Below, piece after piece: positions 6,060 to 12,064 of a stretch of DNA of 12,064 nt. The stretch comes from an uncultured Rickettsiales bacterium (GTDB taxonomy: Bacteria > Pseudomonadota > Alphaproteobacteria > UBA8366). The position numbers were made by a program, and so were the translations under genes. The DNA is taken from assembly GCA_913046825.1 (NCBI GenBank), contig CAJWTF010000119.1, forward strand, positions 1 to 12,064. Reading direction: 5' to 3'. The notes below the pieces were generated by a model that did no database searches, was not told where the DNA came from, and was given only the letters and a program-made list of their open reading frames with translations. How positions within the stretch are numbered: the first letter of the stretch is position 1; the number at the start of each line of letters is the position of its first letter.

Positions 6060-7406
6060 TCACCAACCGATCGCATAGGCCATGCGCCGGGGATCGGCGC
6101 CGCCGTGCAGGATGCCGTTCGATTGGTCGGCGCGAATGGTGCACACCGACCCGGCGCGCCATTCTTGATCCGGCCACCACTGAACCTCATGACCGCACGC
6201 GGAAAGCGCCTCGCCAACATCCTCGCCGACCCCGCGCTCGACTTTCATGCGAGCCGGGTGATAGGCGTGCGGCAGGGCAGAGGCGGGCCAGCTGAAGCTG
6301 GCGAAACGCGGCGCCTCGACCGCGGCTTGCGGGGTCATGCCGAATACCAGAATGTTCAACAGCACCTGCAATTGCGCTTGGCCCAGCACTTCACTGCCGG
6401 GGGATCCCAACGGCAAGACCATCTCACCCGGTTTAACCGCGAGCATCGGGTTGGCGGACATGCGGGGCCGCCAGCCGGGGCCGACGCGGGCCGGATGGTC
6501 CACGCCCGTATGCGCGCGCGAACCCCAGCGCGATGTGGTGATGCCGAGGCCGGGGACAACCGCACCGCTTGTCGTGGGGTCGCTGGGAGTGGCGGAGAAC
6601 AAGTTGCCCTCGCCGTCGATGACGCAGAAATAAGACGTCTCTAACGGGTTGGCCGCGGCCTGGCCGGGGCCCGCCGATGGGTCGGCTTGCCAGGCCGGTA
6701 TTTCGTATCCATTGAGTTGCCCGGCGGGCGGCATGCCCGGAAAGGCGCGGGCCGGATCGATACGCGCGCGCCGCGCCCGGCTGTATTCGGTGTCCAGCAG
6801 ACGGTCGAGGGGCACGTCGATCTGCGCTGGGTCGCCGACATAGGCCTCCCGGTCGGCGGCGGAGAGTTTCAGGGCTTCGACGACCGCATGTATATAATCC
6901 ACGCTGCTATGGCCCATGGAGCCCAAGTCCATGCCGCTAAGCATTTGCGCCGCGCCGAGGATCATAGGTCCCTGACACCACGGTCCGCAGCCGTAAAGCT
7001 CGTACGCGCCGAACGTGGCACGGGCGGGATCTTCGATTTCGGCCCGAAATTCGGACAAATCTTCCCGGGTCATCAACCCGCCTTCGTCGTTTTGTTGGCG
7101 CACGATGGCCGCTGCGATATCGCCTTCGTAAAAGGCGCGCCGCGCAACGTCGATCCCGGCGTCTCGTCCGCCCGATGCGGCGGCTTCTTCGTCGCAGAGA
7201 TATTGCAGGGTTTTGCCGAGGTCGGTTTGGACGAACCGTTCGCCCACCGGCGGCATGGCGCCCCTCGGATAAAAAATGTCGGCGGTACCCGGTAGACCTT
7301 TGAACTCGTCGAGGTGTTCGCCGAGCACTTCGACCATGAACGGATACATGGGAAATCGGTCGCGGGCCAAACGGATGGCGGCGGATGCAACCTCGGTGAA
7401 GGACAT
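6060..7406 (-). CDS. C-terminal piece of the GGT-like protein (448 residues)
   Basis: If the TGA is real, the first ATG after it in the same frame is at 7406, 27 bases downstream and with no clear ribosome binding site. This piece keeps the catalytic Thr (residue 257 of the piece) and the GSPGS motif but lacks the N-terminal layer of the fold, so proper folding and self-processing are doubtful. Confidence 0.5.
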   Translation of the reverse strand: MSFTEVASAAIRLARDRFPMYPFMVEVLGEHLDEFKGLPGTADIFYPRGAMPPVGERFVQTDLGKTLQYLCDEEAAASGGRDAGIDVARRAFYEGDIAAAIVRQQNDEGGLMTREDLSEFRAEIEDPARATFGAYELYGCGPWCQGPMILGAAQMLSGMDLGSMGHSSVDYIHAVVEALKLSAADREAYVGDPAQIDVPLDRLLDTEYSRARRARIDPARAFPGMPPAGQLNGYEIPAWQADPSAGPGQAAANPLETSYFCVIDGEGNLFSATPSDPTTSGAVVPGLGITTSRWGSRAHTGVDHPARVGPGWRPRMSANPMLAVKPGEMVLPLGSPGSEVLGQAQLQVLLNILVFGMTPQAAVEAPRFASFSWPASALPHAYHPARMKVERGVGEDVGEALSACGHEVQWWPDQEWRAGSVCTIRADQSNGILHGGADPRRMAYAIGW

Positions 7407-7433
7407 GGTGCCGAAGCGTTGCAGGGCCGTCAG

Positions 7434-7781
7434 TCAGATATCGGGGGCGGCGGGCACGACGCTGTTAAGAATTCCTTCCGGCACCAATCCGCCGTGATGT
7501 TTGCGAAAATACGCGGCATCGAGTGCACGCGGCCAGGGCCCCACTCCGACGAAGTTCTGCACGCTGCCGGTCTCTCCCATGCGAATCATCGACGGTGCCA
7601 CCCCACCAAAGCAGGTTATCTCGCTTTCCAACACATTGATCGCGAGGCCGACCGCAACACCCGCGTCAATCGCATTGCCGCCCGCTTCCAGAATTTGGAA
7701 TCCCGCTTGCGCCGCCAAGGGATGGCCCGCGACCACCATATGCCGGATCGCCATAACCTCGGGACGCTTGGTCTTGGTCAT
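7434..7781 (-). CDS. N-terminal piece of the GGT-like protein
   Basis: If TGA 7434-7436 is real, translation from ATG 7781 gives 115 residues ending VVPAAPDI. The piece holds the conserved QILEAGGNAIDAGVAV helix but not the catalytic Thr, so it would be inactive by itself. The ATG overlaps the preceding TGA in ATGA. Confidence 0.5.
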   Translation of the reverse strand: MTKTKRPEVMAIRHMVVAGHPLAAQAGFQILEAGGNAIDAGVAVGLAINVLESEITCFGGVAPSMIRMGETGSVQNFVGVGPWPRALDAAYFRKHHGGLVPEGILNSVVPAAPDI

Positions 7782-8593
7782 TGTTTATAGTCCGCCGTCA
7801 TTTCGTCGAGGCCACGCCGCAGAATGATATTGAACACATCCGGCACTTCCACACTAGAGAAGTGCCTCTGGCCGTCGATAATGTCGAGTTTTGAATCTGT
7901 GATGCGGTCGTGGATCTCGGTCGAGCGCTCAATGGGTGTGACCACGTCGGCGCCTGCCGCGATGATGCGGGTCGGCGCGGTGATACGATGCAATTGGTCG
8001 CGATAGGCGAGATCGGCGACGGCGGATGTGCCGCCAAGATATCCCTCAACTGGTGTCGCGACCATGACATCGCGCACGGCGTGATAGTCGTCGTTCGCGG
8101 CGTCGGCGAAAGCGTCGGTGAACCACAGCTTGTCGGTCATCTCCCAGACTGGAACCATACCGCCTTCGCGCACAACCGCTTGGCGCTCCGCGACCCAACC
8201 CCGATACCACTCGTTCGATTGCGACGTCGTATTACAGAGGGTGAGCGATGCGATGCGCTCCGGGTGGTGAATACCCAACCCTTGGCCGATCATGCCGCCG
8301 GTCGAAATGCCAACCCAGTTCACTTGGTCCAGACCGAGCGCGTCCATCACCGCGACCGCGTCGTCGACGAATTGTGCCAAGGTGTAGGGTCCGATGGGCG
8401 CGTCGGTATCGCCGTGGCCGCGCCAATCGTAGCGCAATATCCGGTAGCGATCCTCCAGCACCGGTACCTGCCAATCCCAAATGCGATGACTGGTGCCCAT
8501 GGCGTGCGCCATCATCACGACGGGGCCGTCCGGATTTCCGTCCCAGCGATAGGCGAATTCGATGTCGCCCGCTTTTATTTTATCGATACTCAT
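7778..8593 (-). CDS. Alpha/beta hydrolase (PcaD/RutD-like)
   Basis: A 271-residue cytosolic alpha/beta hydrolase. The catalytic triad is readable: nucleophile Ser97 in GISTGG, acid Asp216 in GADVVTP and His244 in GQRHFSS. The oxyanion segment is HAMGTSHRIW at 30-39, followed by RYDWRGHGDTDAP (54-66), very close to 3-oxoadipate enol-lactonases and aminoacrylate hydrolases. It may hydrolyse a lactone, ester or carbamate-like intermediate; the family does not fix the substrate. It is the second gene of the minus-strand operon. Its ATG overlaps the TGA of the reductase (8590-8593), its own TGA overlaps the ATG of the GGT-like gene (7778-7781), and TGGAGA lies about 10 bases before its start. It resembles the hydrolase at 9668-10468 in layout and sequence. 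Confidence 0.93.
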   Translation of the reverse strand: MSIDKIKAGDIEFAYRWDGNPDGPVVMMAHAMGTSHRIWDWQVPVLEDRYRILRYDWRGHGDTDAPIGPYTLAQFVDDAVAVMDALGLDQVNWVGISTGGMIGQGLGIHHPERIASLTLCNTTSQSNEWYRGWVAERQAVVREGGMVPVWEMTDKLWFTDAFADAANDDYHAVRDVMVATPVEGYLGGTSAVADLAYRDQLHRITAPTRIIAAGADVVTPIERSTEIHDRITDSKLDIIDGQRHFSSVEVPDVFNIILRRGLDEMTADYKQ

Positions 8594-9615
8594 TTAGCGG
8601 CGTCTCCATAGCGGACCATGACCTTGCCGGTGTATTTCCCGGCCAGCATGTCGTGCAGGGCCGAGGGCGTTTGCTCGAACCCGTCTACCACATTGTCGAT
8701 GGCGATGATTTTACCCTCCCGGCACAGAGTTGCCATGCGTTCGCGCGCGAAGCCCCAGCGCTCCGGATAGGAATAGCGCGAGAAACACTGAATGCTGGCT
8801 TCCCGCGCCCACAGCATCCGCATGTTCACGGGGTCAAGGTCCGGGCGCGCGCTGTTGTTGGAGACGGTCCGCCCAACAATCAGCACCTGGGCGAATTTCG
8901 CCAACCCCTCGAACACCACATCTGCGATTGGGCCGCCCACCGTGTCAAAAAATAAATGTACTCCTTCGGGACAGACCTCTCGAAGGTGGCCCGCCAAATC
9001 GTCTTCCTGGTGATCGAGACAGGCGTCGGCGCCGAGGCGATCCGTCACGATGCTGCATTTTTCATCCCCGCCCGCGACGCCCACCACTTTCATGCCCGCG
9101 AGTTTGCCGAGCTGCACCGCGTAGCTGCCAACCGACCCCGCCGCCGAAGTGACCACCAACGTTTCGCCCGGCATCGGTCGGCCGAACATTTCCAAGGCGC
9201 AATAGGCGGTAAGGCCCGGAGAGCTGAGCGCGGTCAGCCAGAGCGTCTCATCGAAATCGGTCGTTGCGGCCAACAGGTCCGCTGGTTTTGCGACGGCGTA
9301 TTCCTGCCAGCCAAGCCGCCCCGTCACCAGGTCGCCGACGCTGAAACCGCCGCAAGACCCCGCCACGACCTGCCCAAGCACGTCACAGTCGATCAGCTCA
9401 CCGATTTGGAAGGGCTTGGTGTAGTTTTCGAAATCCTTGAGCCGTTGGCCTTGCCAGGGAGAGAGTGCCACCAACAGGATACGAACCAGTAATTCGCCAG
9501 TCTTTGGTGTTGGGATCGGCGCGCTTTCGATCGCGAAATGCGTGGCGTCCGGCAGGTCCGAGGGACGGGATTTTAGAACATATCGGCGGTTCGTATCGGC
9601 TGGCATCGGCTCCAT
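8590..9615 (-). CDS. NADP-dependent medium-chain reductase, zinc-free (quinone/alkenal reductase type)
   Basis: A 341-residue MDR-superfamily protein of the zinc-independent branch that includes curcumin reductase, prostaglandin reductase and alkenal double-bond reductases. The N-terminal substrate domain starts RYVLKSRPSDLP and holds ALSPWQGQRL. The cofactor motif AAGSVG is at 158-163, followed by VVGVAGGDEK, where Lys186 is a usual NADPH-phosphate contact. DTVGGP and VGRTVSNN follow. No zinc-ligand Cys/His set is seen. A likely reaction is NADPH reduction of an alpha,beta-unsaturated carbonyl (inference from the family). ATG 9615 gives the longest form. ATG 9606 (Met4) has GGAG 5 bases upstream and may be the true start. 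It is the first gene of the minus-strand operon, 52 bp from the divergent hydrolase. Confidence 0.92.
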   Translation of the reverse strand: MEPMPADTNRRYVLKSRPSDLPDATHFAIESAPIPTPKTGELLVRILLVALSPWQGQRLKDFENYTKPFQIGELIDCDVLGQVVAGSCGGFSVGDLVTGRLGWQEYAVAKPADLLAATTDFDETLWLTALSSPGLTAYCALEMFGRPMPGETLVVTSAAGSVGSYAVQLGKLAGMKVVGVAGGDEKCSIVTDRLGADACLDHQEDDLAGHLREVCPEGVHLFFDTVGGPIADVVFEGLAKFAQVLIVGRTVSNNSARPDLDPVNMRMLWAREASIQCFSRYSYPERWGFARERMATLCREGKIIAIDNVVDGFEQTPSALHDMLAGKYTGKVMVRYGDAAK

Positions 9616-9667
9616 TTCCGGACTAGATCAGAGGCATGTGGATATAGCGGCAATTAAGGGGCGCGCA
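9616..9667. promoter_or_regulatory. Divergent promoter interval between the reductase and a hydrolase
   Basis: Only 52 bases separate the two start codons, so both promoters, or one shared regulator site, must lie here or inside the coding ends. I see an AT-rich GGATATAG (9639-9646) but no convincing -35/-10 pair. The plus-strand gene has AAGGGG at 9656-9661. Confidence 0.35.
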
Positions 9668-10468
9668 ATGGGACCGGACCGGATTCGCGTGGGCGATATC
9701 GATTTGAATTACATGGTGAGTGGCCCGCCCGATGCGCCAGTCGTCTGTCTCAATCACTGCTTCGCCAGCGATCACCGCTATTGGGATTTTCATCTCTCGG
9801 CCTTCGAAGGGTTTCGGGTTCTGCGCCACGATGCACGCGGCCACGGCGAGAGCGATGCGCCGCCCGGCCCATATTCCCTCTCGATGATGGCGGCGGACGT
9901 GATTGGCCTGATGGAAGCGCTGGAAATCGAACAGGTGCATCTGTGCGGCGTTTCCATGGGCGGGATGATTTCGCAAACCGTAGCGCTCGATTATCCGGAC
10001 CGGGTCGCCTCGCTCGCGCTCGTGAATACAACGTCTGAATATACCGAAGACCAACTGCAGGCCTGGCGGGATCGATCCAATCTGGTTTTGCGCGAGGGTA
10101 TGGAGGCGGTGCGCGCACCCCTGATGGATCGCTGGCTGACGGAAGCCGCCGCGTCGGCACGGAGCCCGGCCTATGTCTATATGGAGAGCGTCATCGCCCG
10201 GTTCCCGGCGGAGAGCTTCGCCGCCGCCAGCGCCGCCATGTGCGGCCTGTACACAACCTCGCGTCTTCCGGAAATCCAAGTGCCAACAATTGTGATCGCC
10301 ACGCCGGATGATCCGGGCGTGCCGACGGCGACGTCCGAGCTGATGGCGCGAACCCTCGGCGCGCCACTGCATTGGTTGGAGCCGGCGCGCCACCTCGCCT
10401 CGCTCGAACATGTGGAGCGGTTCAACAAGTTGATGCGCGATTTTCTCGCGGTGGCTCTCAGGCAATAA
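9668..10468 (+). CDS. Alpha/beta hydrolase (PcaD/RutD-like), divergent copy
   Basis: A 266-residue hydrolase. The start is ATG 9668, with AAGGGG 6 bases upstream; the frame is open back to 9437 but that part antisenses the reductase and does not look like this family. The triad is Ser96 in GVSMGG, Asp215 in TPDDPGVP and His242 in ARHLASLE. It shares with the hydrolase at 7778-8593 the RxGDI opening, the RxDxRGHGxxDAPxGPYxL block and the GVS/GIS-xGGMI nucleophile turn, so the two are probably old paralogues. The oxyanion segment differs, NHCFASDHRYW against HAMGTSHRIW, as does the cap region (about 125-195), suggesting a different substrate. It ends at TAA 10466-10468, inside the left arm of a palindromic repeat. 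Confidence 0.92.
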   Translation: MGPDRIRVGDIDLNYMVSGPPDAPVVCLNHCFASDHRYWDFHLSAFEGFRVLRHDARGHGESDAPPGPYSLSMMAADVIGLMEALEIEQVHLCGVSMGGMISQTVALDYPDRVASLALVNTTSEYTEDQLQAWRDRSNLVLREGMEAVRAPLMDRWLTEAAASARSPAYVYMESVIARFPAESFAAASAAMCGLYTTSRLPEIQVPTIVIATPDDPGVPTATSELMARTLGAPLHWLEPARHLASLEHVERFNKLMRDFLAVALRQ

Positions 10469-10554
10469 TTCCGGGTTCGCCCTTTGGTAACCCCGGAATG
10501 ACCATCCTAAATCCCGCGTCTTTCCGGAGCACGCAACGCGTGAACCCGGAATTA
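10466..10554. repeat. REP-like palindromic element, probable bidirectional terminator
   Basis: TAATTCCGGGTTC at 10466-10478 is repeated as its exact reverse complement at 10542-10554. A nearer partner, CCCGGAAT at 10492-10499, pairs with ATTCCGGG at 10468-10475 to make a compact 8 bp GC-rich hairpin. The element thus holds three copies of one core, one in opposite orientation. It sits between two convergent genes ending at 10468 and 10580 and probably terminates both. ATTCCGGG/CCCGGAAT hairpins are, from memory, abundant dispersed intergenic repeats in several alphaproteobacteria. Confidence 0.65.
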
Positions 10555-10579
10555 CGGCCTGAGAACAGCCCCTAAAGAA

Positions 10580-11782
10580 CTACTCCGCCGCTTCAGCCTC
10601 TTGCGCCGGGACGAAGGTTACGTTCTTTGACAGCATGGCTTCGATGGCGTCTTCGTCGTAGCCCCATTCCTTGAGGATATCGACCGAATGCTCGCCCACA
10701 TGTGGCGAGTGGGTCATTGGTGTGGGGCCGTCGATGCGGGGCAAGCCTGGAATTTGCGGCATGGGGAACAGGCCCGCGCCGTCATGCTCGACATAGGCGA
10801 CGGCTCCCACCGCTTTGGTATGCTCGTGTTCCATGAAATCGCCGTGATCCTGGACGATGGAATTCATGACACCCGCGTCGGTGAGCAGTTTTGCCCAATG
10901 TTCCGACGGTTGTTTTTCGAATTCCGCCCGGATCAGGACCATCAGTTCTTTTTCGTTCTTGATCCTGATCTCGCGAGAATTGAAGCGCGGGTCGGTTTTC
11001 AGTTCCGGCAAGCCCAGAATATCGCAGAGCGCATCGTAGTGATGATCGCGCATCGCGGTGACGTTCATATAGCCGTTCGTTGTCTTCATCGTGCCGACCG
11101 GCGCGTAGAGCGGTGCGACCTCGCCGTCTTCCAAATAATATTCCGCGATTTTGGCGGCCTGAAAGGCGGCGGCGGATTGCATCAGGCTGTTGTCGATATA
11201 GCACCCGGTGCCATAGCGGAACTTCCGCATCAGTGCCGCCGACAATCCTTGGAAAGCATAGAGGCCAGTGGCGACGTCGATGGGGATCATGGCGACCCGA
11301 TTGGGTATGCCCTGGCCGTCGCGGTTGATGGTCATGAAGCCGGAATAGGCTTGGATGATGGCGTCCGTGACCGGCAATCCATTGTTTGGACCTTCCTGGC
11401 CGAAACCGGTGACTGACAGGTAGATAACGTGCGGGTTCACCTTTTTAACGTCGTCGTAGGACAGACCGAACTTCGCCATCACGCCGGGCCGAAAGGCCTC
11501 GACCACCACGTCGCACTCGGCGGCCATTTTCTGTGTGATCTCATGTGCTTCCGGCGTTTTCATGTCGAGGGCGATGGAACGCTTACCGCGGTTGAACGCG
11601 ATTGAGTGCGCACAGTGGTCGCCGTAAAGCGCGCCCATCGAGCGGCCCCAATCGCCCGCCGGCGGGTCGACCTTGATCACGTCGGCGCCGTGTTGGGCCA
11701 ACAGCATGGTGCTGTGCGGCCCGGCAATCCCTTGTGTGAAATCCAAAACTTTGATGCCGGAAAAGGCGCGTTCGTCATCCAT
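10580..11782 (-). CDS. CaiB/BaiF class III CoA-transferase
   Basis: A family III CoA-transferase that moves CoA between carboxylates through an aspartyl anhydride. I chose ATG 11782, which gives 400 residues; the frame also allows TTG 11800, six residues earlier, without a ribosome binding site. It begins FSGIKVLDFTQGIAGPHSTMLLA and GADVIKVDPP, the CoA-binding fold start, followed by FNRGKRSIALD. The catalytic Asp is in IPIDVATGLYA (residue 169 from this ATG, 175 from the TTG). The C-terminal part has the usual PRFNSREIRIKNEKEL helix region and PLPxIxG-like PGLPRIDGPTP. The length is typical. It follows the GMC oxidoreductase gene by 22 bp on the same strand, so the two form an operon. It would activate a carboxylic acid for CoA-linked steps (inference). 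Confidence 0.93.
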   Translation of the reverse strand: MDDERAFSGIKVLDFTQGIAGPHSTMLLAQHGADVIKVDPPAGDWGRSMGALYGDHCAHSIAFNRGKRSIALDMKTPEAHEITQKMAAECDVVVEAFRPGVMAKFGLSYDDVKKVNPHVIYLSVTGFGQEGPNNGLPVTDAIIQAYSGFMTINRDGQGIPNRVAMIPIDVATGLYAFQGLSAALMRKFRYGTGCYIDNSLMQSAAAFQAAKIAEYYLEDGEVAPLYAPVGTMKTTNGYMNVTAMRDHHYDALCDILGLPELKTDPRFNSREIRIKNEKELMVLIRAEFEKQPSEHWAKLLTDAGVMNSIVQDHGDFMEHEHTKAVGAVAYVEHDGAGLFPMPQIPGLPRIDGPTPMTHSPHVGEHSVDILKEWGYDEDAIEAMLSKNVTFVPAQEAEAAE

Positions 11783-11804
11783 TCTTCGTTTCCATTCCAA
11801 GCCA

Positions 11805-12064
11805 TTATTGTTCAGCTAAAATTGCGTCCGAAATCTTCTCGGCCGTCATCAGGGTCGGGAAGTTCGTGTTGGCGCAAGGTACGACCGGAAAGATCGACGC
11901 GTCTACGACGCGTAGCCCTTCAACGCCGCGCACCTGGCCCGTGTTATCAGTGACCGCCATCGGATCGTCGTCGGCACCCATGCGACAGGTACACGACGCA
12001 TGCCATACGCCGACCGCCGCTTTGCGCACGAAAGCCTCGAGAGCGTCGTCATCGGTCATCATCT
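11805..12064 (-). CDS. GMC-family flavoprotein oxidoreductase, C-terminal end only
   Basis: The last 86 or so residues of a GMC oxidoreductase (choline/alcohol dehydrogenase type, FAD-dependent), cut by the window end on its 5' side. It carries the family's C-terminal signature: WHASCTCRMG with the catalytic His, GLRVVDASIFPVVP, then ANTNFPTLMTAEKISD, where the Asn is the second active-site residue of many alcohol dehydrogenases. Whole members are 500-560 residues, so most lies outside the window. Although an ATG is present at 12062, it is internal to the family and not a real start. It is upstream of, and co-directional with, the CoA-transferase. It would oxidise an alcohol to an aldehyde. 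Confidence 0.92.
   Translation of the reverse strand, partial: MMTDDDALEAFVRKAAVGVWHASCTCRMGADDDPMAVTDNTGQVRGVEGLRVVDASIFPVVPCANTNFPTLMTAEKISDAILAEQ

Larger units (their letters stand above)
6060..7781 (-). pseudogene. Gamma-glutamyltransferase-like Ntn-hydrolase, interrupted by one in-frame TGA
   Basis: GGT-family proteins cleave themselves before a Thr that becomes the N-terminal nucleophile for amide hydrolysis or transfer. Here the family reads in a single frame across 573 codons, except for a TGA at 7434-7436. The start is HMVVAGHPLAAQAGFQILEA and GGNAIDAGVAV. The stop falls in PDI*LTALQRFGTMSF, where relatives have Trp. The nucleophile region is LETSYFCVID (Thr codon 6636-6638), then VVPGLGI and LPLGSPGSE near the end. 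There is no signal peptide, unlike typical periplasmic GGTs. The residues that bind the gamma-glutamyl group seem absent: VGVGPWP replaces the usual GRE-AP segment, and no NNxMDDF motif is seen. An oxamate-amidohydrolase-type (HpxW-like) role is therefore more likely than glutathione turnover (inference). It is coupled to the upstream hydrolase gene by ATGA. A sequencing error would make it intact. Confidence 0.82.

Noticed and set aside
5832..6644. Plus-strand open frame of 270 codons
   Set aside because: Antisense to the GGT-like and flavin reductase genes; rich in Arg, Gly and His, with no recognisable motif.
7434..7436. TGA as selenocysteine or reassigned tryptophan
   Set aside because: The family has Trp rather than Cys here, no SECIS-like hairpin was evident right after the codon, and other genes in the window end in TGA.
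7910..8611. Plus-strand open frame of 233 codons
   Set aside because: Antisense shadow of the hydrolase gene, which has a full catalytic triad on the minus strand.
9437..9667. Upstream extension of the divergent hydrolase frame
   Set aside because: It runs antisense through the reductase start, is unlike any alpha/beta hydrolase N-terminus, and a good ribosome binding site favours ATG 9668.
9623..10465. Minus-strand open frame of 280 codons
   Set aside because: His/Arg-rich antisense of the hydrolase at 9668-10468; no family features.
10688..11416. Plus-strand open frame of 242 codons
   Set aside because: Antisense shadow of the CoA-transferase gene.

Overview
The window looks like chromosomal DNA of a moderately GC-rich proteobacterium, most likely an alphaproteobacterium. 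That assignment is an inference from codon bias, strong AGGAGA-type ribosome binding sites, densely packed catabolic genes, and an ATTCCGGG/CCCGGAAT intergenic palindrome of a kind I associate with alphaproteobacterial genomes. No rRNA, tRNA, CRISPR array or insertion sequence was recognised.

Layout on the left: the C-terminal end of an unrecognised plus-strand gene (2-148) is followed by an AT-rich intergenic region of about 420 bp with repeated operator-like half-sites. Next come a COG2072-type flavoprotein monooxygenase (567-2007, broken by a frameshift in a run of seven G) and a small cupin (2084-2509). After a 90 bp gap there is a tight plus-strand set: a DUF1330 protein, a VOC/glyoxalase-fold protein and an enoyl-CoA hydratase/isomerase (2600-4141). 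A minus-strand thioredoxin-like gene with a CPKC motif (4169-4576) follows.

Centre: a plus-strand 'amino acid synthesis' (DUF1185/PF06684-type) gene (4774-5361) converges, with a 4 bp overlap, on a minus-strand operon read from 9615 down to 5358. Its order is zinc-free medium-chain reductase, PcaD/RutD-like alpha/beta hydrolase, gamma-glutamyltransferase-like Ntn amidohydrolase, and flavin reductase. The first three are joined by ATGA stop/start overlaps. The GGT-like gene carries one in-frame TGA where the family has Trp. A second PcaD-like hydrolase (9668-10468) is transcribed divergently from the reductase.

Right: a palindromic REP-like element and probable bidirectional terminator (10466-10554) separates that hydrolase from a minus-strand pair, a GMC flavoprotein oxidoreductase (cut by the window end) and a CaiB/BaiF class III CoA-transferase.

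Taken together the window is a catabolic gene neighbourhood: flavin-dependent oxygenation, amide or lactone hydrolysis, alcohol oxidation, CoA activation and hydration or isomerisation of the CoA ester. The substrate cannot be read from sequence alone. The combination of flavin reductase, PcaD/RutD-like hydrolases, a GGT-fold amidohydrolase lacking the usual glutamate-binding residues, and a DUF1185 protein suggests an amide or N-heterocycle compound. This is inference.
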